Virus record (IMG/VR): IMGVR_UViG_3300021438_000026 | Coordinates: 1-41,120 of that record | Direction: 5' to 3' (one strand) | Origin: a virus | Length of the DNA: 41,120 nucleotides | Shown: one piece after another, positions 14,665-22,966 of the stretch | Numbering within the stretch: the first letter of the stretch is position 1 | Layout of the letters: every line of letters starts with the position of its first letter | Translations under genes and position numbers: made by a program | Notes under the pieces: generated by a model | Databases searched by the model: none | What the model was told of the DNA's origin: nothing | The model's input: the letters and a program-made list of their open reading frames with translations, nothing else

Positions 14665-15401
14665 TGGGGCTGCCAGCGCGTCTCGACTTCGCCGCGCTTG
14701 AGCGCGAGTTGCGCCTAGAGCCGCGCGTGCCGTGCCCGGTTACACACCATTTCTCGCACGGCATTTACGCGCGACAGATGCTAGCGGCGGCCGGCTCGCT
14801 GGTGCTCGGCAAGAAGCATCGGGGCCCGTGCCTAAATATCATGCTCAGCGGTAAATGCGTGTTGATTGACGCCGACGGCAGCAAGCGCGAGTTAACCGCA
14901 CCGCAGTGCTTTGAGTCGCCTGCCGGCCAAAAGCTCGCATATGTCATCGAGGACATGGTGTGGGTCAACGTGTGGGCCACAAACGAGACGGATGTCGAGA
15001 GGCTCGAAACGTTGCTTTTTGACTACGAGTCGCCTGATGAATTTGCAGATGATATGGCGGAAATTGGCTACACCGTTGACGAAGTGCGGTTTTACTCCGA
15101 GTTGACGGATGATTTGTGGCTTGACCCGGTCGTTACGCCGTGCATCGAGGTGCTGCCATCCAAGATCCAGGGCCACGGGTGTTTCCCGTTCCGCGCTGGG
15201 TTTGCCCAAGGCGACTACGTGGGGCCTGCCCGCATCGGCGGCAGCCGCACGAGCCTGGGGCGCTTCACCAATCATTCACGTACGCCAAACGTCGAATTTC
15301 GGGATGATGGTGACGGCGGGCTATCCGCGTACGCCCTGCGCAACATCCCGCTCGGCGAGGAAATCACGGTAGACTATCGTCAAGCTCGGGGGGTCGCATG
15401 A
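14664..15401 (+). CDS. Cupin plus SET-domain protein (putative lysine methyltransferase)
   Basis: A 245-residue fusion. Residues about 25-110 are cupin-like: THHFSHGIYARQM, then GPCLNIMLSGKCVLIDADG, then LAYVIEDMVWVNVWATNETD. Residues about 163-240 are a SET domain: KIQGHGCFPFRAGFAQGDYVG, FTNHSRTPNVEF (NHS/PN motif at 203-210, part of the SET pseudoknot) and LGEEITVDYR (GEExxxDY motif at 231-238). SET enzymes move a methyl group from S-adenosylmethionine to protein lysine. The target, phage structural protein or host protein, is unknown. Start ATG 14664 overlaps the previous stop (TAATG), and the stop overlaps the ejection-protein gene (ATGA). A co-expressed virion protein as substrate is a reasonable guess. 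Confidence 0.8.
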   Translation: MGLPARLDFAALERELRLEPRVPCPVTHHFSHGIYARQMLAAAGSLVLGKKHRGPCLNIMLSGKCVLIDADGSKRELTAPQCFESPAGQKLAYVIEDMVWVNVWATNETDVERLETLLFDYESPDEFADDMAEIGYTVDEVRFYSELTDDLWLDPVVTPCIEVLPSKIQGHGCFPFRAGFAQGDYVGPARIGGSRTSLGRFTNHSRTPNVEFRDDGDGGLSAYALRNIPLGEEITVDYRQARGVA

Positions 15402-16357
15402 GCGGCGCGATTACAGCGGCCGTTGTGGTTGCCGGCGGGGCCGCATATGCGGCCAATCAAGCCAAAGGTGCGGCGCGCGACGCAGCGCGCTCGCAGCGGC
15501 GGTCAGCAGACGCCGGCATTGCCGAGCAGCAGCGACAATTTGACGAGGTCCGTGCGCTGCTCAAGCCGTACATCGTGTCGGGCAACGGCGCCTCGGCGGC
15601 GCAGATGGCGTTCCTCGGGCTGTCTGATGACGCAACTAACCTTAATGACCTCAAGACGCGCGCTGCGGACGCCGCGGCTAACGCCAAGTTCCTGCGCGAT
15701 CAATTCACCAACTCACCGCCGTCCACAAAATATAACCGCCGCGCGCGCCAAGAGGTAATCGTACGCGATGCCGAGGCGCAAGCAGCTCGGTTGCAAGACG
15801 AGCTCAAGCAAGCTCAAGCGTCATTCAACCCCAACGCGGGGCGGGATGCTGAGCAAGCAGCGGTGCAGGGCGTGCTCGACAGTTCGCAGTATAGGCAGGG
15901 GGTGAAAGAGGGCGAAAATGCCATCCTGCAGAACGCCAGCGCCACCGGCGGGCTACGCGGCGGCAACACCCAGAACGCGTTGGCCAATTTCCGGCCCAAT
16001 TTGCTCAATCAGCTGATTGCGCAACGCTTCGCCCAACTCGGGGATGTGGCCGCACGTGGGCAAGCCTCCGCAGCAGGGCAAGCCGAACTTGGGCAGCAGT
16101 CCGCGGGCGCTGTTGCCGGGCTACTGCAACAGCAGGGCCAAATCCAAGCTGGGCAATCGCTGGCCAATGGCGCGGCCAACCAGCAACTAGTCGGCGGCAT
16201 CGCGCAAGCGGCCGGCGGACTCGCGGGCTACTACGGCAACCGACCACAAACACCGCAAGGTGTGGTGGCCCCCGCCGCGCCAGCAGTGCAACCCGCGGCC
16301 CCGCAATACGGTCCACCCCCGGTCTACAACAATCCGAATGCCCCGCTGAGCGCTTAA
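15398..16357 (+). CDS. DNA ejection (pilot) protein 1, P22 gp7-like
   Basis: A 319-residue protein. A hydrophobic N-terminus (AITAAVVVAGGAAYAANQAKGAA) is followed by long Ala/Gln-rich helices. The core ILQNASATGGLRGGNTQNAL, then LANFRPNLLNQLIAQRFAQL, is the typical signature of phage DNA transfer/ejection proteins of the gp7 group. The C-terminus is Pro/Ala-rich. Role: packaged inside the head and released ahead of DNA to build a conduit across the host envelope. It is the first of three consecutive ejection-type genes, matching the P22 gp7-gp20-gp16 set. Coupled by ATGA to the SET gene. Confidence 0.85.
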   Translation: MSGAITAAVVVAGGAAYAANQAKGAARDAARSQRRSADAGIAEQQRQFDEVRALLKPYIVSGNGASAAQMAFLGLSDDATNLNDLKTRAADAAANAKFLRDQFTNSPPSTKYNRRARQEVIVRDAEAQAARLQDELKQAQASFNPNAGRDAEQAAVQGVLDSSQYRQGVKEGENAILQNASATGGLRGGNTQNALANFRPNLLNQLIAQRFAQLGDVAARGQASAAGQAELGQQSAGAVAGLLQQQGQIQAGQSLANGAANQQLVGGIAQAAGGLAGYYGNRPQTPQGVVAPAAPAVQPAAPQYGPPPVYNNPNAPLSA

Positions 16358-17644
16358 ATGGCCGACCCGTACAATTACACGCTGAACGTGCCCAACCCGG
16401 CGCAGTCATTCATGGGCGGTGTACAAGCGGGCGCCGGTGTGGCCGAGATGCAGGCGCAACGGCAACAGCGAGACGCGGCGGCGCAAGCGGCACAGGACAA
16501 GGCAACGCGTTCACAGCAGTTCCAACAAGCGCTCGTGGGGCTCGGTGCCACACCGAGTGCAAAGCAGCTATCACAGCTTCTGGTGCAGTTCCCCGAGATG
16601 TCGGAGATTTACAAAGAGAGCTACGCACGGCTGAACGACCAAGAGAAACAGGAGCGGCTGTCGCAGGCCAACACGGTCTACAGCGCGGCGCTATCGGGTG
16701 ACACCGAGCTGGCCAAAAAGTACCTACAGGAATACGCCACGGCGTACCGTAACAGCGGGCGCGAGGATGACGCCAAGGTGCTCGAGGCCAAGGCAAAGTT
16801 GCTCGAGTCGCACCCCGAGCTGACCACGAATGTGCTCGGCTCGTACCTCGCTGAGGTGCAAGGGCCTGAGAAATTTGCCGAGGCGTACAGCAAGCAGTTG
16901 GACGACCGGCGCAAAGAGGCGTTGCAGAAATCTGACTTGACCATAAAAGAGAAGCAGGCCATACAAGAGTCGGTGAGAGCTAAGTACGCCGAGAGCGCCG
17001 CGGCGCAAGAGGCGGCCGAACGGGGCCTGCGCATTGAAGGGCTCGCGCAGGACAAAGATATTAAGCGCGCCAATTTGGCCGTGTTGACTGCGCAGGCCGC
17101 TTACGACAAAGAAACCAACTCGCTCAAGAAACAAGAGCTTGAAGGCAAATTGGCTGACGCACAGGCGGCGCGCGACGAGAAGACCCGCGCACGCACTGCG
17201 CAACTCGAGACGGCCCGCGGGGCGAATGCGGACCTGCGCGAGATCACCAACGATTTGCTGAATGTCCCGGCGGGGGTGCTCGAAGACGTCACCGGGCCGA
17301 TTGACTCACGGTTCCCCACGCTGGGGACGGAAGAGGCGGCGGTCGAAGAGAAGATCAAGACGCTGCAAAACATGGTAGCCTTGGGCAGTGTGGACAAGCT
17401 GACGGGGGCAATGTCCGACACGGACATCTTGCTACTCAAGAATTCAATTGCTGCCTTGGACCCTCGCGCGGGTGCGGCCAGCCTCGTGAAGTCGTTCAAG
17501 AAGATACAAGAGATCGTCGACCGTAACGACAAAATCCAATCCAAGAAGCTCGGCGCGATGTGGACGACCGGCGAGGCCCCGGGGAGTCAGGGGGGCGCAC
17601 CGGCGACTGGCGGGGGTGGCTGGTCGGTCACTGAGGTGCAGTGA
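16358..17644 (+). CDS. DNA ejection protein 2 (DNA transfer protein)
   Basis: A 428-residue, highly helical, Ala/Gln/Glu-rich protein starting MADPYNYTLNVPNPAQSFMGG. The start is directly after the previous stop. Segments of heptad-like charge (KQEKERL-type stretches at about 85-110 and 255-290) predict long coiled coils. The Gly-rich C-terminus (GGAPATGGGGWSVTEVQ) is common in this family. Function is inferred from position between gp7-like and gp16-like proteins and from the N-terminal pattern shared by phage DNA transfer proteins (NPAQSFMGGVQAGAGVAEMQ). Role: virion-internal protein injected with the genome. No enzymatic motif is seen. Confidence 0.78.
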   Translation: MADPYNYTLNVPNPAQSFMGGVQAGAGVAEMQAQRQQRDAAAQAAQDKATRSQQFQQALVGLGATPSAKQLSQLLVQFPEMSEIYKESYARLNDQEKQERLSQANTVYSAALSGDTELAKKYLQEYATAYRNSGREDDAKVLEAKAKLLESHPELTTNVLGSYLAEVQGPEKFAEAYSKQLDDRRKEALQKSDLTIKEKQAIQESVRAKYAESAAAQEAAERGLRIEGLAQDKDIKRANLAVLTAQAAYDKETNSLKKQELEGKLADAQAARDEKTRARTAQLETARGANADLREITNDLLNVPAGVLEDVTGPIDSRFPTLGTEEAAVEEKIKTLQNMVALGSVDKLTGAMSDTDILLLKNSIAALDPRAGAASLVKSFKKIQEIVDRNDKIQSKKLGAMWTTGEAPGSQGGAPATGGGGWSVTEVQ

Positions 17645-19638
17645 TGCCCACGTACGAGATAACCGCCCCGAACGGTAAGCGCTACCGCATAGCAGGCAAC
17701 GGCACGAAAGAAGAGGCGCTAGCCGAGGTTCAACGGCAATACGCAGCTTCGGAGCAACGCGCGGCCAACTACGCCCAGGGCAGCGCGGGGGCTAAGTACC
17801 TCGCGCCTCCTGAAGTGAAATCCCCTCGGCTACAGCAGCTCGACCAAATGTCATTCGGCGAACGCGTGGCCAAAGATGCGGCCACCATCGGGGAAGGTGT
17901 AGTCGGCGCGGCCGACGCGGCCACCACGCTGGCATCCACGGCCGTGGGGGGTATCGTTGGGCTCGGTGCGGGCGTAGCGGAGACTGCGCGGCAGATCCTC
18001 AACGGCGGCGCGAACGATGGCGCGGCCATTCAAGCCGCCGCGGACCAAGCGGCGCAATCGGTGCTCGTCGCACCCTCTACCGAGATGGGCCAGCAGATGG
18101 TCGGCGATGTGGGCGAGGTGTTCAAAGCCGCTGAGCCCGCGATGAATCTTGCGCAAGACGTCTCGACGAACCTTGGACCACTGGGGGCGACGGCGGCAGC
18201 AGTGCCGCAGGGGCTGAAAGCGTTTGGGGGCTTAGTACGGGACGCGGCGGGTGTGCCGGCTGCCGCCATTGAGCGGCGCGCAACGCGAGTGGCAGCATCC
18301 GCCAAGCAAGGCGCAACGCGAGTGGTTGACGCCGTGACCCCTGCACCGGAGGCCCCCGCGGCGGCACCGAGTGGCTTTGGTCCTAAGAGTGCGGGTAGCG
18401 CGGAGCTCGCGGCGGGCGACTTGCGGCAAGCGAAGGCCGAAAATCTGCCCGTGCCAATCAAACTCACTAAGGGTCAGCGCACCCGAGCGTTTGAGGATAT
18501 CCAATTTGAGCGCGAGACGGCCAAAAATGGTGATGTTGGCGACCCGATCCGCGAGAGGATCAATGACCAGCAGGCCGCGCTGCAGCAGAATCTCGACAGA
18601 TTCATAGAAGGGTCTGGCGCCGAGGCTACTGATCTCTCCGGGGTCGGTGACAGGGTGACGGGCGCGCTCGCCGGGAAGTCCAAGCGTATCAAGGACAAAA
18701 TCCGGGTGCTGTATGCCGACGCACGGAAAGCGGGCGAACTCGAAGCCCCCGTGACCCTTGATGCATTTGTGGAGCACCTCGAGGCGAATCGTAACCTCGA
18801 CAAGCTTGCGCCAAACTTGCCAGCGATACGCGCCGAGGCCATCCGCCTGGGTGTAGCCAAAGAAGTAGACGGCAAGCTAATTGCCCAGCCCACAAAGCTC
18901 GGTACGGGCGAAGAGCTGTATCAATACATAACGAAAACCACGGGTATCGATAAGCGCGAGCTCGCACAAGCCAAGATCCTAAAGGGGCTCTACAACGATT
19001 CCACGGCCACCGCGGGCGGGCAGAAATTCCAGGCGGCTCGAGCCGAGCACGCGCGGCTCATGGGGGATTTCCAAGGGCAATCCCTCGTCAAAAACTTGCT
19101 CGGCACCAAGCGTGGCGGCACAGACCGCGCCATTGCGGCTGAAGACGTGCTTAGGCGTACCGTGCTCAACGACGGTACAAGCGCGGAGCAACTCGACGGG
19201 GTCAAGTCGCTATTGCAGCGATCTGGTCCGGAGGGCCGTCAGGCGCTCAAAGAGCTACGCGGCGGCACCCTGCAATGGATTAAAGATCAAGCGACCAAGG
19301 GCGTAGCGCTGAATGAACGCGGTGAGCCGGTCGTTAACGCAGGGCAGCTCGACAAGGCCATCCGCCAGCTCGACAAGAATGGCAAGCTAGATGTGCTACT
19401 CGGCAAGCAACAGGCCGAGCAATTGCGGCTGCTTAACGATGTGGCCAAGGATGTCATTACCGTTCCGCCGGGCAGCGTCAACACTAGCAACACGAGCTCA
19501 GCGCTGATCCAGGCACTTGACCTCGTCGGCAGCGCTGCAACTGGGGTCCCTGCCCCGGTGGCCACACTGCTGCGCATCGGGATCAAGCGGTCCAAAGACG
19601 CAAAGCTTAAAGTACGAATACAGGAACATCTGAAATGA
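17644..19638 (+). CDS. DNA ejection protein 3 / internal virion protein (gp16-like position)
   Basis: A 664-residue protein. The start is placed at ATG 17644 (TGATG overlap); an in-frame GTG at 17641 adds one residue. The N-terminus has the YEITAPNGKRYRIAGNGTKE element found in many internal virion proteins. A hydrophobic Ala/Gly-rich region at about 80-125 (GVVGAADAATTLASTAVGGI) may insert in membranes. The C-terminal two thirds are helical and charged, without a lysozyme or protease motif that I can see. By order it corresponds to P22 gp16, which helps DNA cross the inner membrane. Its 3' end overlaps the tailspike start (ATGA). Confidence 0.78.
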   Translation: MPTYEITAPNGKRYRIAGNGTKEEALAEVQRQYAASEQRAANYAQGSAGAKYLAPPEVKSPRLQQLDQMSFGERVAKDAATIGEGVVGAADAATTLASTAVGGIVGLGAGVAETARQILNGGANDGAAIQAAADQAAQSVLVAPSTEMGQQMVGDVGEVFKAAEPAMNLAQDVSTNLGPLGATAAAVPQGLKAFGGLVRDAAGVPAAAIERRATRVAASAKQGATRVVDAVTPAPEAPAAAPSGFGPKSAGSAELAAGDLRQAKAENLPVPIKLTKGQRTRAFEDIQFERETAKNGDVGDPIRERINDQQAALQQNLDRFIEGSGAEATDLSGVGDRVTGALAGKSKRIKDKIRVLYADARKAGELEAPVTLDAFVEHLEANRNLDKLAPNLPAIRAEAIRLGVAKEVDGKLIAQPTKLGTGEELYQYITKTTGIDKRELAQAKILKGLYNDSTATAGGQKFQAARAEHARLMGDFQGQSLVKNLLGTKRGGTDRAIAAEDVLRRTVLNDGTSAEQLDGVKSLLQRSGPEGRQALKELRGGTLQWIKDQATKGVALNERGEPVVNAGQLDKAIRQLDKNGKLDVLLGKQQAEQLRLLNDVAKDVITVPPGSVNTSNTSSALIQALDLVGSAATGVPAPVATLLRIGIKRSKDAKLKVRIQEHLK

Positions 19639-22013
19639 CTCTACAAGCAACCACCAGCCCGTTCCCGATGTTCATGGATCGCGCGGGGGCGCCACTGACC
19701 GGTGGTAAGATCTACATCGGCACAGCGGGGGCCAACCCGATCACCAACCCGATTTCGGTCTATTACGACGCGGCCCTAACGGCCCCTGCGGCGCAGCCTA
19801 TCCGTACCTCGGGGGGCTATGCGCTGAATGGTAGCAGCATTGCACGGCTGTTTGTGGACGCAGCGGCGTTCAGTATCCTTGTGCGTGATGCCAACGATGT
19901 GCTGATTTACAGCGCCCTGAGTGCGACTAATATCCCCTCGCCTACCACGTTGGCATCCACCTATGTGGAGTACGCCACGACTGCCGCTGAGACTGCGGCA
20001 AGCTTGACGCCTACCGACAAGACCCGCATTCCGCAGTTTGACGAGCCTCGCCGGCTAGGTGCGGTGATTGACGACTCGACAAATGATGGGCCGGTGTTGC
20101 AATCGCTCGAGGATCTCGGCGGAACCACATCGCTGTACCCCGGCGCGTACACAGTGAGGCCGACGAACACCAGCCCGTTTGATTTCGCGAATCAGACCGC
20201 CGATGCGTACCGTGCTGTCGATCTCGACGCCAGCGGGTACACAGTTGTGGGGTTCGGCGCAACGTTTCACATCCGGTCGCACACCTCGGGGCTGTTAGGC
20301 GGAGACATCCAATTCGTTTACGCTACTGACAAAAACACGACCATCGCGCAGAACCGCATCACCTTCGTGGGGACCTCGTTCGATTCCGGCAACGACGCGG
20401 ACGCGACGAACAGCAATCACCGCTTCGCCTACATGACGGGCGTCCGGGGACTACGATATCTTTTGACTGAGGGGCGGTCGAGTGAAGCGCGACGGGGCTA
20501 CACCAGTCACATCCAGAATTGCGAGGATGTGCAAATCGTCGGCCACCGGCACTATAAACAGACGGGAGGATTCAACCTGCGATATGTGGACAACGCGGTT
20601 ATAGTTGGCGGGGTCCATCGTGATTTCAGCGAATGCTTGGACTTTGATGGCACCTCGCGCGGCTGTGTGGTTGTTGGCAATGGCTACGTGAGCACCAGTC
20701 GCAGCAACCAGATGTGGGATATTAACGGTCAGCGTGATGGCGTGTTCATGGGCGCGACGTGCAACACGTTGGGCAACATCGCAACGATTAATTTCAAAGA
20801 CACGACCCCCGATAACTTTACGGATTATCTCAACAACGCCGCAGTCACCACGATGTTACCCAGCCAGCGGGTGCTTATATCCGGCGTGGCGGGCTCAGCA
20901 ATTGGCGGCGGGGGCGGCTCGGCAACGATTGGAATCGGCAACGATTGGGCGGGCTTGCCTCACGATGGCTTCGATCCGGTAAGCGACATAGTTATACGTG
21001 ACGTGCTGCTGAAGGATTGCCATTGGTGGCCCGTTTTTGAAGGTCGCCGCATTGTGCTCGACACGATCCACCTATCCGACATGACGACCCCCGCGGCCAA
21101 CTACGCGTTCGACCTTAAGTCGCAGTTCGGGAGCGTTGCACAGCGTCAGTGGTCTGGGCTGGATATCTCGGTACGGAATGTCCACATCGATGGATGCGAG
21201 CGAGGCGGCATCAAAGTCAACGGCGCGAGCCGTGCAGAGATCATCGGTTGCAAAATCTCTAGGATCAATACGAGTGGCTCGACCGATTACGCGATCCAGA
21301 TAAACAACATGGCACAGCGCGGGTGCCAAATCGCTATCGATCACTGCGATATAGATGGGGACGTAAACCTTTCCGCCAACGTCGCAGGTATTGCAGCGTG
21401 GACAATAACGACCGTCTATGTGCGCGGGGATGTGGTCCGCAATGGCACTCGGTACTACCGCGCCACGAGCTCGACGGGCACCAGCGCAGGCGCGGGGGGT
21501 CCAACGGGCATCACCTCGCCTATCACAGACGGCACAGTTACGTGGGAGTACCTACCCGAGCCAGTTAGGTGCACGTGGGGCCTCAATAACCGAGTGCGCG
21601 GTCAGATTATCTTCACCACGGATGCCCACCTCTACACCCACGGTGTGCCTTTATCCGTGCCGATTGGCACGCTGGCCGCTACGGGCGCTGTCGAGCAGAC
21701 GCTATTTGTGGCCCGGCGCAAGTGCTACATCCCCCGCATGACTTTCACCGCAGCCGCTGCAGTCGCCGCCAGCGGCGTGGACTACCGAACTCTAACCACG
21801 AGGTCTATACGTAATGGAGTTGATGCCGCCATAGCCACGCCGGACACACAGGCGGGGCTATCCGCGCACACCCCGTACGACGGAGGGTTCACAGCCAACG
21901 AAGCCGACGCGTGGCTCGAGCCCGGAGATGTGGTTTACTTCAAATCTACATCTGCAGGGGCGGGCAAAGCAATTACTCTTCTCGTAGCCCATTTTGAAGT
22001 GTTGTACTGCTGA
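19635..22013 (+). CDS. Tailspike with P22-type head-binding domain
   Basis: A 792-residue protein. Residues about 5-105 form a P22 tailspike head-binding domain (PFPMFMDRAGAPLTGGKIYIG, TNPISVYYDAAL, IRTSGGYALN, SILVRDANDVLIYSA). Residues about 125-590 have the repeated short strands and Asn/Gly turns of a right-handed beta-helix (NCEDVQIVGHRH, NAVIVGGVHRDF, CVVVGNGYV, DISVRNVHIDG). At about 595-645 is an inserted module with AWTITTVYVRGDVV and DGTVTWEYL, a carbohydrate-binding-like repeat. The C-terminal part is a beta cap ending LLVAHFEVLYC. Role: trimeric receptor-binding spike that probably binds and perhaps cuts surface polysaccharide. Catalytic residues cannot be assigned from sequence alone. 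Confidence 0.9.
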   Translation: MTLQATTSPFPMFMDRAGAPLTGGKIYIGTAGANPITNPISVYYDAALTAPAAQPIRTSGGYALNGSSIARLFVDAAAFSILVRDANDVLIYSALSATNIPSPTTLASTYVEYATTAAETAASLTPTDKTRIPQFDEPRRLGAVIDDSTNDGPVLQSLEDLGGTTSLYPGAYTVRPTNTSPFDFANQTADAYRAVDLDASGYTVVGFGATFHIRSHTSGLLGGDIQFVYATDKNTTIAQNRITFVGTSFDSGNDADATNSNHRFAYMTGVRGLRYLLTEGRSSEARRGYTSHIQNCEDVQIVGHRHYKQTGGFNLRYVDNAVIVGGVHRDFSECLDFDGTSRGCVVVGNGYVSTSRSNQMWDINGQRDGVFMGATCNTLGNIATINFKDTTPDNFTDYLNNAAVTTMLPSQRVLISGVAGSAIGGGGGSATIGIGNDWAGLPHDGFDPVSDIVIRDVLLKDCHWWPVFEGRRIVLDTIHLSDMTTPAANYAFDLKSQFGSVAQRQWSGLDISVRNVHIDGCERGGIKVNGASRAEIIGCKISRINTSGSTDYAIQINNMAQRGCQIAIDHCDIDGDVNLSANVAGIAAWTITTVYVRGDVVRNGTRYYRATSSTGTSAGAGGPTGITSPITDGTVTWEYLPEPVRCTWGLNNRVRGQIIFTTDAHLYTHGVPLSVPIGTLAATGAVEQTLFVARRKCYIPRMTFTAAAAVAASGVDYRTLTTRSIRNGVDAAIATPDTQAGLSAHTPYDGGFTANEADAWLEPGDVVYFKSTSAGAGKAITLLVAHFEVLYC

Positions 22014-22014
22014 C

Positions 22015-22245
22015 ATGAATGACAAAGAAATCGGTATGCACGAAGCCCGTCTAGATGCCCACAATGACCGCATCGGCCGTCTAGAGGGCCAATTAGCCAG
22101 CATCGAATCCAAACTTGACGCCGTGCTAGAGACGGTCAGTAACGCCAAGTTTGGAGTTAGGCTGTTGTGGTCGATCGGTGCTGTGGCCACAGCAATGGGC
22201 GGGTTCGCAGTTGGTGTCATCCATTGGCTTTCGGGGAGAACGTAG
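22015..22245 (+). CDS. Coiled-coil plus TM protein (XhlA-like, holin candidate)
   Basis: A 76-residue protein; ATG 22015 is chosen because the extension to 21994 would lie in the tailspike gene. Residues 1-45 are a charged helix with heptads (HEARLDAHNDRIGRLEGQL, then SIESKLDAVLETV). Residues about 52-72 are one hydrophobic membrane span (VRLLWSIGAVATAMGGFAVGVI), followed by a short basic end. This layout is that of XhlA/hemolysin-like lysis proteins or single-TM holins. It follows the tailspike and its end overlaps the convergent minus-strand gene at 22217-22531. The 3-TM holin at 25968 is the other candidate, so the two may cooperate. Confidence 0.6.
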   Translation: MNDKEIGMHEARLDAHNDRIGRLEGQLASIESKLDAVLETVSNAKFGVRLLWSIGAVATAMGGFAVGVIHWLSGRT

Positions 22246-22531
22246 CCACGTGCACCCACGCAAAGAGCTTGACGCTGCGGCCCTCCCTAGCTAGGCGGTC
22301 TGCAGCTGTTTGTGCCGCCTCGATACTGTCGGCGCGCTCAATCATCGCGCAGGTGACGCAGTCATACAGGATGAAATCGGGCTTTTCCATCTGGGACGCT
22401 CCAACAATCTGCAGTTGACGACGAGGCGGCTTGGCCGGTGCGCACATGCCGCACACGGCCAGCTCACGGAAGCCTAGCCCCTCGGTATGCATCGGCACGG
22501 TGCCGGCGCCTTGGCATTGCTCGCAGGTCAC
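22217..22531 (-). CDS. Small Cys-rich zinc-ribbon-like protein
   Basis: A 104-residue protein starting MTCEQCQGAGTVPM, with CEQC and CGMC (residues 3-6 and 27-30) making a four-Cys zinc site that includes a CxxCxGxG element. The middle has a second pair (YDCVTCAMIERAD, about 56-68), and the C-terminal part carries a helix (AAQTAADRLAREG) and strand. Start ATG overlaps the stop of the DUF3310 gene (ATGA). The end overlaps the convergent 22015-22245 gene by 29 bp. No family is recognised with confidence. Small zinc proteins in this place may bind nucleic acids or host proteins. Confidence 0.65.
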   Translation of the reverse strand: MTCEQCQGAGTVPMHTEGLGFRELAVCGMCAPAKPPRRQLQIVGASQMEKPDFILYDCVTCAMIERADSIEAAQTAADRLAREGRSVKLFAWVHVATFSPKANG

Positions 22532-22848
22532 GGTGCGGGCACCTCGGCCTCGAGCTTGAGCGGTGCGGGGCTCAGTGCCGCATGGCTTGAGTCGTCATGC
22601 AGCGGGAAGGCCCAGTTGCGGGCAGTGACCGCGGCCCCCTCAAGCTTCTGGATCTCATCGTTGATGTACCAAATGGCTTTTCGCAAATCTTCGATCGTCG
22701 GGGCGTTCTCTTTCAGCCCCGCACGCCACAAGTACTTTACAGCGTTCCCCAAGTTAAACCCCATGTGGCGGGTAATCTGAATACACTCCACGCCGCTCGG
22801 ATGTGAGCGGTAATGCTGCGGGTTCGTGTTGTCGTTGCTCAAGGTCAT
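22528..22848 (-). CDS. DUF3310 protein
   Basis: A 106-residue protein from ATG 22848 (MTLSNDNTNPQHYR), which overlaps the stop of the 27-residue ORF (ATGA). A longer in-frame start at 22902 would lie inside that ORF. The core HPSGVECIQITRHMGFNLGNAVKYLWRAG plus EDLRKAIWYINDEI is the DUF3310 signature (HY, CIxxTRHxxFxxGNAxKYxxRxG). DUF3310 occurs in many lytic phages and, in T7-like phages, is part of the gp1.7 nucleotide kinase. Here the domain stands alone, so a nucleotide-metabolism role is plausible and not shown. The C-terminal 40 residues are Ala/Pro-rich and variable. Confidence 0.85.
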   Translation of the reverse strand: MTLSNDNTNPQHYRSHPSGVECIQITRHMGFNLGNAVKYLWRAGLKENAPTIEDLRKAIWYINDEIQKLEGAAVTARNWAFPLHDDSSHAALSPAPLKLEAEVPAP

Positions 22849-22928
22849 CTCCCAAACCGGAAGCCCCCGAAGGGCATCCAGCAGTTGAACGTATAGGACC
22901 ATCGAATCCGGGGTTTTTGTTTCGTCAT
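22845..22928 (-). CDS. 27-residue basic/aromatic peptide
   Basis: A short ORF, ATG 22928 to TGA 22845, coding MTKQKPRIRWSYTF followed by NCWMPFGGFRFGR. Its stop overlaps the DUF3310 ATG (ATGA), the same coupling as in the rest of the operon, which is the chief reason to accept it. It is rich in Arg, Trp and Phe. It starts 38 nt after the metallophosphoesterase stop. No clear Shine-Dalgarno sequence is seen. It could be a genuine micro-protein or an upstream ORF that loads ribosomes onto DUF3310. Confidence 0.4.
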   Translation of the reverse strand: MTKQKPRIRWSYTFNCWMPFGGFRFGR

Positions 22929-22966
22929 GGTGCTATACTGGGCTATTTGCTGCGGTTCATTCAATG

